DNA of 64,000 nt from Rotaria macrura. Taxonomy: Eukaryota; Rotifera; Eurotatoria; Philodinida; Philodinidae. The DNA lies in the NCBI GenBank assembly GCA_900239685.1, contig OENT01000161.1:1-64000 (forward strand), written 5' to 3'. Every line of letters starts with the position of its first letter. Within the stretch, counting starts at the first letter, position 1. The notes beneath the pieces are model-generated. The model saw nothing but the letters and a program-made list of their open reading frames with translations, searched no databases and was not told where the DNA came from. Below are positions 37,219 through 50,100 of the stretch, in pieces. A program made the translations under genes and the position numbers.

Positions 37219-40200
37219 ACGATTGTGATGAACATATACATACACATAGGGAAAGAAAAAGAAAAAAGAAAGGAACTATAAATGAACATTAAAGAGTATT
37301 TCTTCTTTCTCTATCGCTCTCTCTCTCTCGCTCTCTGTGCCTCTGCTTATTGCACAGTTGTCGATGAAAAGAGAAAAAGATATTGATTGTATTTGCTTCA
37401 ATGCAGAGTAACAGCAGCGAAAGAAGCCGATTTGAATCGATGCGTATAATCGAGTAGTACTAGTAATAGTATTGTATGAGCAAGCAGAGCAACATTCAAT
37501 AATCGTTATCAGTTCAGCATGTAAGTACTCGACGGTAAGAAAAGGAGAGTGAGAGAAGAATAGCATTAGTTGATCAAGAACAATATGAGACAAAGTGTTT
37601 TATAAGTGTGGATATTTGATTATTAAAATACGACAATTATCGATAACGTGTTCATTTGTTTTTGTTTGAGTTGAGCGTGTTCAAACATTTTGTTCAGATG
37701 AAAATCCTCTTTCACTTATTCCACTTGAACGAGACAAGTTGCGCTCTGGTCTATGCACGCTATAATCATTAAATTCAACTCTGTTTCTTTAACATTTCTA
37801 AGAAACTGATTTTAGTCTCTCGCCCTCATCATCATCATCATCATCGACGTTTTTCTTCCGGTTCGTGCCTTGATTTCACTGTTATCATCAGATTCTCTTT
37901 CTCCTTTTGTTGTTATGTGATGTAATAAAGAAGGTTTATGTTCAATGAACCGTAAACAACAGACATACAATGATGATGACCCTTTTTCCTTTTTTTTTCT
38001 TACGGTTATTTTATTCACAATCTCTTGAGAAGGTAAATTCGTCAACTACTAGGGCGGCTTGATTGATGGAAGACATGTGAAGAAATGATGATGCAATCAT
38101 TTTTTCACTAACTTCTTTCTTTTTGTTGCTTTCGTTGATCAATTATTCAATGTAAGTGAACATAGGAAAAGAATAAGTTGTATATGTATTTGTGTGAGTT
38201 GCACACATTTGATTAAGTGGACAAACAACATACACGTATAGGAAAAAGCGAAAGTCTGTCTAACTAGTTGTACACGCTGTCTCTCGTGCATGAAAGAGTC
38301 TGAGTAAGTGACCAACTCCGGAAGTTTTCATTAATGTCTGTATAGAATGAGAACAAAAAAAAAAGAGGGAACAAGTCAGGTCATCGTTGTCGCCTTCGCT
38401 CAATCATCATCAGGTTCTTTTTTGACTGCATTTTCTCGCTCTCTCTCTTATATCTGTTAATTTCTTTTATTTCCGAAAAATCACATCGATCATTCATTGT
38501 CTGCATGCATGCGCCATCGTTGTTATTCACATCAACAATATATATCTATGTATATAGAATCGTTTGATCGAGTCTGGTGAATGCAAACCGACGTTTGATC
38601 ATATGCTTGTCTATTGATGTTCATGTCATTCTATTCAGTACGAAAAATAGAAAAAGAAGGAGGGATAGAAAAACATCACAACGAACAATCGTATAAACAG
38701 AGCATCCTTGAATTGTCATCTGTTCGATGATGCTGACCATTGCCAATTCCATAAAGAACAACGTGCTTACAAAGATAATAGACGGAAACACAAATATCAA
38801 TGTTATTATTAGAGATAAACGACAGAACAGGACACTCTCAAATAGTCATGCATACGTGTTCATTTATACACGCACACACACATATATATATATATATATA
38901 TGAATATATAAGAAAGACGAGGAACGCACGTTATCCAATTATTTGTTAATAATGAGGGTGATATTTTGCGGACAATTTGCTTTCTTTTTCTGTTTCGAAT
39001 GAGATTTTTTTAGACGATTATTATAACCTTCTATTTAATTGTTCGGATTCATTCAACATTCGGATTAGTTTTTATGTAAGTATGTATAAATAAGATCAGT
39101 AATGTCTATAGTTTGGATCAGAAATAGAACTCGTTAAAGGCTCTTTACATGTCAGCATTCTTGTTCTCGATAATTTAACTAATCATCAAACGGTTTTTTC
39201 CTTTTTGTCTCATGTGATTCTGGTGTTAGTAGTAGCCGTGGCCCGAAGGTCTTTTTTTCCATTCTGATCCATCTCCATTTTCTCATTTTATTCGTATTGG
39301 AATCGCAATTGAGTTGCATCATATATATATATATATATTATATAGGAAGACACAATTTCTTTTTTTTTTTCATTCGATCTTGCTTGGGGAAGAATGTGTC
39401 CTTTTTTCTCGCTCTTTCTCTTACTCTCAAAGTTTGAAAATCAATTATTAAGCTTAGTCTTAGTAGAAAGTATGATATGAAACAGATTAGATAATAATTT
39501 TTCTTTCTATATGATAATAAGGATGACACGAAGCTAAAGAGAAGAAGAAGAAAAACGAGTGTTTATAAAATTAGTTGAATGAGGAGAGTCGGCCACTTAG
39601 CATCCGTACATTTGACAATACAAGTGTTGCCACACGGGGACGATTGAGTTATATGTTGTTTGTTTATCTGAAAAGCTCGTTTACATAATAACGAGAAAGA
39701 AAAGAGAGACAAAGAAAGAGAGTACATAAGAAAGATACACAAAAGTATATGATTAAAAAAAAGACAAGAAAAGGTCATGAAGCCACTACCCGAGGAAGCA
39801 TTTTAAAGAAAAATTCTACAAACATTCATCTATCATCAATCTATTGCAGTTAGTTTGTCAGTCATCTGATTGAACACATATCACTAGTAAATATGTCTCC
39901 AGCGGCGAAACATACTATTATTATCTTGTCCTTTTGTTAACACGGTAGGGCGGTGCGTCAGAGAAATTCGATGGGCGGAGAAGTGGGAGTAGAAGGGAAG
40001 TATTTTTCGCTTCTTGAAATCATCTAAACGCTTGTTTAAGGAAAATATAAAATTCATTATTACAAGATTCTGTTTCTTCTTTGGTTGAAGACAGAAGCCA
40101 TTTAAAAAGAAAGAATGTCTGTGCTCATGTAGTAAAGGCCAAATAATTAAGCATAGAAAAAAGTCTTGACTTCTATCGTCAATATGTTAGCAGTTTCTTT

Positions 40201-41130
40201 TTTCTACCTTTTCCTTGCTGTTCTGAAGTCATGATAAGATACAACTCTACCGATTTGTTCAGTATAATGATTCTTCGTTTTCGAACAACATTTGAAATTC
40301 AACAAGAAAGAAAAACAGAGAATTCATGTTCTAGTTTAAGATTAGCAAATATGATAGAAATCGATGAACTCATTTTGTTTTATTGTCAATGCGTAGATTT
40401 AAAAGACAATGGTTAAGATTTGTAAGTATTTCTTGGAATAAGTAGCAGGTGTATTTAATAGGTGGTTAAGACGTGTCGCGTCGCTGTTTTAAGTTGGCAA
40501 TCAAAATTCATCTGGTAATAATCGTCTTTTTGCCTTCTAGTATTTATGACAATTCATCTTTTTTTTTTCTTTTCTTTCTGTCTTTACTTCCGTCATGTAT
40601 ATATGTATGTGAGCGTCAAGTAGACGGAAGTTTTTATATAAACGGCCTCGAGTATATGAGCAGCTAGAAATTGTGTGAAATCAATAGTACGCATACATCG
40701 ACAAGAGAATGGTCAGTCGTTTGTAGTCGCACTTTTCCTAGTGTCACCGATGAAAAAGAAAGGCAAGAGAAGAAATATTCTTGTACTAAGCGAGAAAAAA
40801 TATGAAACGATGATGATGATGATGATGATGACAGATTGTTTTCCTCTTTGAAATGACTGACAAATTTCTAGTTGTAATTTAGAACAAATCTCTTCGTGTC
40901 TCTTTTTTTTCAACCGATCGATCAATTCATCGATTATAAAATCCTTCGACGTGCTCAATTAGAATCCTCAATCCTTCATTTTCGTTTGTCGTGCGTAAAG
41001 AATTGAAATAAGCGATCTTTTTCTAAATAACAAGCATATCTCTTTTTCTGCTTCTAACATTAATACCATTTTCAAGGTCTTGACAAAAAAAACTACTTCT
41101 CGTCTATGAATGTTAGTACTAAGATTTCAC

Positions 41131-41162
<32 letters not shown>

Positions 41163-41183
41163 AGTATAAAAAGAAATCTTCTT

Positions 41184-41193
41184 TTCTTTGTAG
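41184..41193 (+). promoter_or_regulatory. Splice acceptor directly before the cadherin ATG
   Basis: A pyrimidine-rich run ending TTCTTTGTAG touches the start codon. It is either the 3' end of a 5'-UTR intron or a spliced-leader acceptor. Confidence 0.5.
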
Positions 41194-44100
41194 ATGATGT
41201 TTTCATTACTAACATATACCTTGATAATATTGTTAAGTTCTACTTGTTATTGTCGATTTCATTCTCGTTTTCATCACATATCAATAAACGAAAATGAAAT
41301 ATCTCCACGGCATCTTCTATCATTTAATTTAATAGACTCAATAAAATCTTATCAATTAGTATCAACAAATGTTCAATTACATAAATTCTTTTCTATTGAA
41401 AATCAAACACATCTTTATGCAATTCAATCACTTGACCGTGAATATTTTTGTGCAGAACAATTTTGTTCATGTACAGTACCATGTTCAATACAATTAAAAA
41501 TACTTTCTCAACCTGAACATCAAATTATATTTGTTAATGTAACAATAAATGATTTAAACGATAATTTACATTATTTTCGTTCAGATGAAATTCAAATACA
41601 TATACCAGAAAATACAAATATTCAACATCGACAATGTTATCGTATTGCTAATGTTGACGATAAAGATTTACTAGAGACAAATCAATTTACCTATCAATTA
41701 ATTGGTAATGGTAGTGAGAAATTTGAAATCGATCAAACTATCGGAAATGATCTATGTTTAAGAATTAAAAATCAACCATTAGATAGAGAAGAACGTGATG
41801 ATTATAATCATTTATGGATTGTTGTTACGGATAAACAACAACAAGAAGCAAAAATGAAAATTCATATTCATGTATTAGATGTTAATGATAATTCACCGAA
41901 ATTTTTAAGTAATCTAACTAAAATTCATGTTAATGAGACATTTACAGGTACAAAATTTGCGAAACAAAAAGGAATACGATTACTTTTTTTTTTTTTTTCT
42001 TTCTTGTCTAGGACTATTAACTTGTGTACAAGCTTATGATCCAGATGAAGGTAACAATGGACGTGTTATTTATTCATTTGATCATTTCGATGATAAATTA
42101 ACACAATTCTTATACTTAAATAATGAAACTGGTTGTTTATATATAATTCAGTCATTATCATTAACATCGATTGATTTGATACCATTATTACAATTAAATA
42201 ATCATATATTATTAACAATACGTGCACAAGATTGTGCTTCACGTATGAGTTCAACGTTGCCAGCTTATCATCCATTAGAATTGATAATTGAAGATATCAA
42301 TGATCATAAACCAAATATTCAAGTGCGACAAATTATTTCTTCAATTGATATTATTAAGAATAATTCGCCAATACATATTCAAGAAAATACCGTTGGACTT
42401 TTAGCAATGATTACCGTTGATGATATTGATCAAGGCATTTATGGACACATTCAATTAACTTTAATCGTGCAAACATCTATCAAAAAACATCGACAAGCTT
42501 TTCAATTAAAACCAACATCAATGAAACATTATAAAGTAAGAATGAAAAGGTCTTATTCTGTTCCAGATGAATATTTATATACAGTAGACTTAACCTAATA
42601 GTTTATGAATAGGAAAATATTTGCTTTCCTATATTCGTATCTAGGAATCAACTTTGTCAATGTAATTCGATCAAAAATCAGTTTAGAAAAATCATGTTTA
42701 CATAGTTACAATCTTAATAGGCTACATTGCGAAAATATTCATCTTAAACATGTTTTGCTAATATGTGCTTCTATGTATGTGTAAGCTATTGAATCGTACG
42801 AGATTTTATTATTGATAAAGTTTTCTCATTTTTCTCACATTTCGTGTAATAGTTTTGTTTTCGTCGAAATAATATTTTTCTCTGATACATTCATTTATTT
42901 TACATTATTCCTTTACTTTCTATTTTCATACACTTTCAGGGATGTGTTTACTATAATAGATTCGTAGAAATCCTGGAGAGAAGAAAACGACAATCGGATG
43001 CTAAAACAATTAATCGTATGTTTGAGTTATGAGTGGTTCCTGATCCACTTGTAAGAACTTCAATTCCAAAGTACATGCTGTTGAATCAGCACACTACGAC
43101 GCAAAAGATACGACTAGTGAATGAAAAATAAAGATTCCTTTCACGGAATAGATTCCTATATGGTTTCACTGATGAATGATTATTAAATTTTGATATTTAT
43201 ATTATCAATCTAAAGAATTCTTATTAAATAAAAAGAACTGTTGAATATGTATTATCGATATAAAAAAATGTTAGTAGATACCAATTCTAAATGCAAGGAT
43301 AGTTTTTATTGATTCAAAGAGATATGATCATCAGTTATTACTTGCTTGTGTAGAAGACCTAGTATTCAATTAGATGGGTTTAATAGACACTTGTTTTTAC
43401 ACTTCTATCTAATTTTCTATGTCCTTGAGTAGATTCTTAGTTGTTTTCTGAATCTCTCCCAGTGTCTACCTCGATGTTGATTGTATGAAATTGTTTTTTA
43501 ACATCGCTATTCACTTTGACTTTGAAAAAATTTGTCGTTCATCTGTAAGGCAAAACGTTTCAATCATAGTGTCTGGTTGAGACTTTTGAATCTATATCAT
43601 AACTGAACTAATGTTTTTACAAACAAATCTAAACGAGTCTAATGTTTTTTGTTTTGATATTTAGATCGAATTAATAAATCCATTGGATTATGAACTTGAA
43701 TCGTCGATTTATCTATTTCTTGATGCTACCGATGGTGGTGGTGAACATTCACGTTTTATTATCAATATAATAATTGATGATATGAATGATATGAAACCAC
43801 GCTTCGAACATGATCATTATCATTTCATAACAAACATTCAATCATCGACAGCACTATTCGATTCAACAATCGTCGGTCACGTTCATGCAAATGATCCTGA
43901 TATTTCAACGAATTCTCTTGTTTATTCATTAAATTCAAATTTATTTCGTATCGATTCTGAAACGGGTCAAATAAGTTTAATTGAACCATTACCATTAAAT
44001 ATGACAGATCAGACAATTACATTCAATGTTAGTGTATCCGACGGTGAACATGTAATTCAAACAGATGTGACAATATCGATTGAAGGTCTCAATCATAGAC

Positions 44101-46231
44101 CAGAATTTGAAAAAAGTCAATATTTTTTTCAAATCGATGAAAATGTACCAGTTCGTACTGTTGTGGGACAAATAATTGGCAAAGATAAAGATCTACCAGG
44201 AACACGACGTGGTGAACTAACATATACACTACGTTCCATAACACCATATTCTGAATTCTTTTTTCATACGAGTCACAAAGGAGAAGTCTTAGTTACACGA
44301 ATACCTGATGCTGAACAACAACAAATACATCAATTTATTATCACTGTTAGAGATCATGGTAAATGTTTGGACAATGTTTAAGTTCTTCTTTTCTTTCTCT
44401 TATTTTCACTTTCAAGTATTTCATCATCATCAGTATTTTCGTAGAATTTTCTTTGTAACTATATATATACATATATATAGTTATACGTAGATGTTTCTTA
44501 TGTCGTAGTTCTGTTGTTAGTTTTAAGTTTTAGTAGGCGTAAACTGTTTGCTAATGACAGCAAACTCATCGATGTGACGAGTCTATCAAAATCAGTATGA
44601 AGGATTTTTATATGAAACTACTTGAGGAAATATTTAGAAATCACTTCGCTGATAACAGAAGCATATGAAGTGACACTCGCCGTTGGAGTTCATATTGAAC
44701 GTGCAAGAAAGCTTTGGTAAGATTAGCAACAGCCTTAAGGAGCTTATACTCCAAGATTGTTAATAAATGATGATGGTTTTTTTTATTGAATGTTTTACCG
44801 CTTTGAAACTTTATATTCAGAAATCAATAGAATTCCAATTTCGACACGATATTAGCTTATGCATAAGTCTGACGATCCTTAGAATTCAAAGTATGGTTGT
44901 TTTGACGTATGCGACATTACATTTTGAAAAAAGCAAAACACCTAGATAGAACAGTATTAAAATCGATGGAAGCATTGAGAATATTTTCAGATGCATTAGA
45001 CTTATCTATAAACAAAAGTTCAGGTCAAAAGTTAATGTTTTTTTTCTTGTTTGATGACTGATTACGAACTACTGTGAAAAGTTCAGTTAAATAACGTTCA
45101 TGAGAGAAATCTATACTTAAATTTTAGATTGTTTCAATTCAATGGGTAGAATAAATTCTGAATAAGGTTTCCATTATCAGCTCCAATTTGAAGCCTATAT
45201 AAGTTTACTTCTTTCAATGATACGTATCGTCTGTTTTGTCTTAAATCTCGTCCAGTCTATTTAGTTAGACAGTTAATTATTGTTTATAAATGAATGAAAT
45301 GATTGTGATCATTCAATCGTTTTTATTGACTGTCTAGTTTTGTTTGAATACCATATGGAATAACAGCCGTAAAAAAATATTCTCGTACATTGAGAATTAA
45401 TTCATTTCACGGTCCAATAAAATATTAGTTACTTTTACAAATGTCAATCGTCTTTAATTGAAAACAAAGTTTGTATGATATTGATTTGTTATTTTAGGTA
45501 CACCACCTTTATCGAGTGATGCAAAACTAACGATAAAAGTAAATGATTTAAATGAATATTGTCCTTATCTGGTTAATTTTACATCGGAACCGTATGTATT
45601 TCTATCTCGTCAACGCTTTAAAAAACATCCGGGAGAAACATTTACATATCGCTTATTCGCATTTGATAAAGATATATCAGATCAATCAAATATAACATTT
45701 AGTTTACTTCCATCCACATACTCATCAATGTTAAAACTTGCTTCAAATGGTCTATTAACGATAGATGACCTTCCATTAACAATACCATCAACGATTGAAC
45801 TTGATTATACATTGGCAGATACATTTTTTCCTGAACCATGTGTAAAACAGGATAAACTTATATTATTAATTGGCGATACATCGAATGATCGTGATGAACT
45901 AATCAATGAATATGAGAAACATTTGGAAACATCACAAAATCAGCGTTTAATGATAAAAAAATTAGAACATAGTGAACGTAAACGACAAGAAAAACTCATC
46001 ATTTTTTTAACATTTAGTTTATCATCGTTTACTATATTCGTTGGTATACTATGTTTATTTTTTCTACTTTGTTGTCGAAAACATAAACGAAGAAATCGAG
46101 AACGATCGATAGCAACAAAATCATCATCTTTAATTAATCCATCTTTATTAGAAGATTGTAAACAACAATCACCACATTCATTTATAACAGATTGTAATGG
46201 GAAAAGTTCACTTCTTCCAACGTTGAGATAA
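41194..46231 (+). CDS. Cadherin-like adhesion receptor (four exons, 901 aa)
   Basis: Exons 41194-41947, 42012-42535, 43665-44358 and 45498-46231 join in phase. A signal peptide (FSLLTYTLIILLSS) is followed by about six cadherin repeats. Their calcium-binding linkers show as NDLNDN, LDVNDNSP, EDINDHKP, DDMNDMKP and VNDLNEYCP, with DPDEGNNG, DDIDQG and NDPD turns between them. Later repeats have weaker linkers, which suggests reduced calcium binding there. One membrane segment (about 824-850) ends in Cys-Cys, followed by a basic cluster and a short tail of about 50 residues. The tail has no catenin-binding motif I can see, so it resembles a small protocadherin rather than a classical cadherin. 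The protein would act at the cell surface in adhesion. The 62-65 bp first intron contrasts with introns 2 and 3, each over 1.1 kb. Confidence 0.88.
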
Positions 46232-47628
46232 TGGTTTGGCATCAATGAAAACAGGTCTCTCTTTTTCTCTGGAATCCGTCCGTCAACTAGTCAAACCGAC
46301 AGACACTTAATTACTAAATTTTAGTTGTTTGATTTTTCTTTTACGTTTTTTTTTTTTGAATGACTATCTTTTTTTTCTTTTCCTGTATTATATAATATAC
46401 ATATATATATAAATATATACCAATGAAATATTTGTTAATCGATATCTTGTTGTTTTTTTCTTCTTCAATAAATCGACATGACAAAGAAGAAAGAAAAAAA
46501 AATAATTAACTTTTAGTAATCAGGAAACATAAAATCAATCAGTTGTTCAAATGGAATTTGTATCTTAGTAAATTCATGTACGTTTTTACGTAAGAATATA
46601 ACAATATGTTACATGTTTTTCACGATTATCATTTGAGCATATAATGAGATTTGTTTTCTTATAATGAATGGTTTCTGTTTTATGTTAATTTATCTAAATG
46701 AATTTGTATTATGCAAATCATCTTGTTATATTTAATTATGTTTTTCTCAACAACAAAGAATGTCTCTTCAGTGAAACTAATCGATAAAAGTTAGTCAATT
46801 AGATATCGTCTACTAGCTATGGTACAAGTTCGTTCGAGTATTTATTCAATGAGACAATTTTTAGCATAGTAATTTAACAACAAGTACTCGTTATAAAATT
46901 TCTGACTGTGACTATCTTGGCTTATTCGATGAGAATTATTTCTATTGATGGATATTTGAAATAGAATAGTTTCTTTTATGTAAGTCTATCATTCATGATT
47001 AAGGGTCGTACAGGAACACAACTATGAGTATAGGAGTTCACTCAATTTCTTGTGTCTGAAGATATAAATTCAACACGAGAATTCATTAGTGAGAAAACTG
47101 AAGAAATTCGATAAATATAGTTGGCAACACTTAAATGAACATGTGTACTATCTTAAATGAAAATTAATACAACTGCTATTTAATAATTTGTTGCCTCATA
47201 GTATTTTGTTAAGTTTCTCGTTTCATTGTGGAGTAACACATTTCATTTTTTTTTCATCGAAATAAGTAAGCGACGCTCGTTAAAAACAAGCGACAAAATT
47301 TTCCCTTGTGCATTTTTTTCTGATTGATAATATTATAAATGATTTCCATAGAGAATTTCTGTCAAAATAGTATGCAGCATTAACTCTTATGCTACGACAA
47401 TAATTTAATGTACTATTTTCAATGGAAACTAAGATCATTTATTGATGTAGAAGAAAATCATAAAACAAATCTAGATATTGTGATTAGAATTATTGTATTT
47501 ATAGAATATAAATCGGATGAACAAGATAATCATCGTTGGATAAACATTGAATATACATGAATCACTATTATTCATTTTAGTTGCATAAAATATTTTTCAA
47601 CAGAAATTATTTCTTTACTTGAAGTAAA
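46232..47628. other. Downstream flank of the cadherin gene, nothing recognised
   Basis: AT-rich noncoding sequence with poly-T runs; presumably the 3' UTR at its start. Confidence 0.4.
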
Positions 47629-47969
47629 CCTCCCCTTACAATAAAAGACCCTGGGTCTTTTCTTCTATCGTGTTCAAGCGTAAAATTTTACTAGGGGGGT
47701 CTTCTATTAAGAACCAAATTTTTTCCTAATATTTGATTTAAAAAGTTTTCCAGAAAACTACGGTAATTTTCAGGGTTTTAAGGGTGTCACTATCATGATG
47801 AACACATTCTATTAATATTTTCAAATGAAAACCCTAAGAATCAAGCATATTTTGATGGAAAGACACTAATTAAAGTCCCTAATTAGAAAAAAATTAATTA
47901 ATTAAAGCAGGTCTGCTATTACGTCGGACGAAATTTTTCTCGAGGGGCGTCTTCTATTATAGGGGGAGG
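47629..47969. mobile_element. MITE with CCTCCCC termini, about 341 bp
   Basis: The ends are inverted: CCTCCCCTTACAATAAAAGA on the left against CCTCCCCCTATAATAGAAGA on the other strand at the right. A second GGGGGGTCTTCTATT word at 47694-47708 repeats the end motif internally. No clear target duplication was found, so the superfamily is open. Confidence 0.6.
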
Positions 47970-48015
47970 GAATTAATTGTATGTTTTTCTTTCTCAATCG
48001 GTAACTACGATGTTT

Positions 48016-48670
48016 AAAGGACCAGTGGCGATAAGGCCACTTTTCGGCCCAAAATATTTTTAAAAAATAACTATCTGGTGATAACCAGGTTCATGTGGGC
48101 TATCCATCCGGCAGGGTCATTTTGTTTGAAATCACTTACGAATTTTCGACCCATGTACCCCCCTACAGGATTATGAAAAAAATTTTTTTTTAAATTTAGT
48201 TTTTCAAATTAACTAGCATTATCAAGTTGAGTATACTGATCATGAATATTGCTATTAAAAATTTCAAATATATAGTACTGCAGTACTATATATTTGAAAT
48301 TTTTAATAGCAATATTCATGATCAGTNTTAATTTCTCGAAGAGGGGCGTCAAAAATTCTATTTTGGATACAAAATGAGGGTATACGTAATAATCGATTTT
48401 CTCCACAGTACTATATATTTGAAATTTTTAATAGCAATATTCATGATCAGTATACTCAACTTGATAATGCTAGTTAATTTGAAAAACTAAATTTAAAAAA
48501 AAATTTTTTTCATAATCCTGTAGGGGGGTACATGGGTCGAAAATTCGTAAGTGATTTCAAACAAAATGACCCTGCCGGATGGATAGCCCATATGAACCTG
48601 GTTATCACCAGATAGTTATTTTTTAAAAATATTTTGGGCCGAAAAGTGGCCTTATCGCCACTGGTCCTTT
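48016..48670. repeat. Foldback element: two 264-bp inverted arms, nearly identical
   Basis: Arms 48016-48279 and 48407-48670 are reverse complements with one mismatch that I can find (GTGGG against ATGGG). They start AAAGGACCAGTGGCGATAAG. The spacer holds a second copy of the arm's inner 46 bp, making a perfect 92-bp palindrome at 48235-48326 that ends exactly at the only N (48327). The rest of the spacer contains GAGGGGCGTC, a word shared with the neighbouring MITE. It may be a foldback transposon. Confidence 0.9.
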
Positions 48671-49993
48671 GAATGACATTTTTTATCATTTACTCGACAG
48701 TATAATTCATTTTGTATGAAAACACGTTTCGTTACTAGAAAGCTACATCAAACGAAATTAATGGCAATAACAAAGGTTAATTAAAAATTCAAAACAATGT
48801 TTAACCGATGAAAATAATGATTATTTCTATTGTGTAACCTTTTCATGTTGATTATTTTAGTAGCATTCAAAAATAAATAAAAGCAATTTTTTTAAAATTT
48901 TCTCAAAACAGTGTACAATCTATTACTATTCATTTTGGTCTTTGAATTAAAATATTAATCCATTATCTCTTGCAAAGAAACTTCGCATGTTTTTTGAAAT
49001 ATTTCAGAATTATTGTGTTAGCTGTTCATCAGGGATCTATTACATATGAGCCAATCATCTAAAATAAAAAAAAGAAGTTTCCCTTAGAGTATAAAATGAA
49101 TTTACAAACGATAATGTTTTTTATTTGGATATCGTATTAGATTCTTTCGAACATCTCAGAAGTGACAGCAAGAATCACATTTGTGCATCGTCCTCTATAG
49201 AAAGGGCAAAGAATTGATTTCTTTTTTGCGTTAGTTTTTATCTAGAGCGCCACTATTCTATCGATGAGCTAAAATAGCAAACAGTGAAATATATTTTGCA
49301 ACGTTCAAATCCTTAGTTGCAGCTGATGGTAAGATGAATATTGAACAAAATTAAAATACAATTACTGTCTACCTTCTTGAATTGACCGTTGGTTTGGAAA
49401 TGGACTAGTAGTTGTGAACTCAGTCGACTATTCGCCTGTTATTATTTTTATCTCTCTTTATATTCGTTGAAAAATCAAAGGGAATCCCAGAGGAATTCCT
49501 TAATAGTGGTTTAACAATTGTTTGGGGATAGCTCGTTGATTACCACAGCAATCGTCATACTTTCGTACAAGATGTACGAAAGTATGATTTGTTCTACGTA
49601 CGAAAAATGACCCACTTATAGATTGTGCATCCTTAAGGGAATCATGACGTGCGCAAAAAAAATCAACAGTGAATAACTGGATGCAATTGTATGAAAAACA
49701 CTACTTGGCAAGTAATAAACAAACTATAGATCAAAATAGAGGTTAAATTCGTCTGTTTCTAGTATACTTGCATCAACATGTCGTTTAAACGTATTTTTGT
49801 TTTCAAACTGAAAATTCCAAAGGTGAACATCTGTCATGGTTACATAGTTCGTTCCATATATAACTTGCTAAAAATGGAATCACAAACAGGCCGTCAAGGG
49901 ATGACACTTGAAAAAAAGGCTGTTAGAAGTATGATTTATGTGACGTCGAACCGAATGGAAAAAGAAAAATTTCCACTGTAAACAACAACTCCC
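48671..49993. other. Intergenic, with a short hairpin
   Basis: No gene called. A 13-bp perfect inverted repeat with a 5-bp loop lies at 49556-49586. A small frame at 49778-49981 starts with ATG, but it matches no family and probably reflects chance. Confidence 0.35.
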
Positions 49994-50000
49994 TATATAA
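49994..50000 (+). promoter_or_regulatory. TATA box
   Basis: TATATAA about 100 bp upstream of the ATG at 50101, at a fitting distance for a short 5' UTR. Confidence 0.4.
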
Positions 50001-50100
50001 ACGAGGTTAAATGCATCACTTAAATGAACACATATTCACTTGTTTATCATTCGTACACCCATCAGAAATAAAATTTTCAAACTTATTATACGTGAATTAA

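Larger units (their letters stand above)
35605..41193. other. Long noncoding stretch between divergent genes
   Basis: No coding frame is convincing over 5.6 kb, and the genes on either side point away from it. It contains TA runs at about 36950-36976, 38882-38900, 39318-39340 and 41133-41158, a GT run near 36302-36317, CAT and ATG triplet runs near 37827-37845 and 40808-40830, and a perfect 22-bp palindrome at 37197-37218. It probably holds promoters, 5' UTR exons and introns of the flanking genes. Confidence 0.45.
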
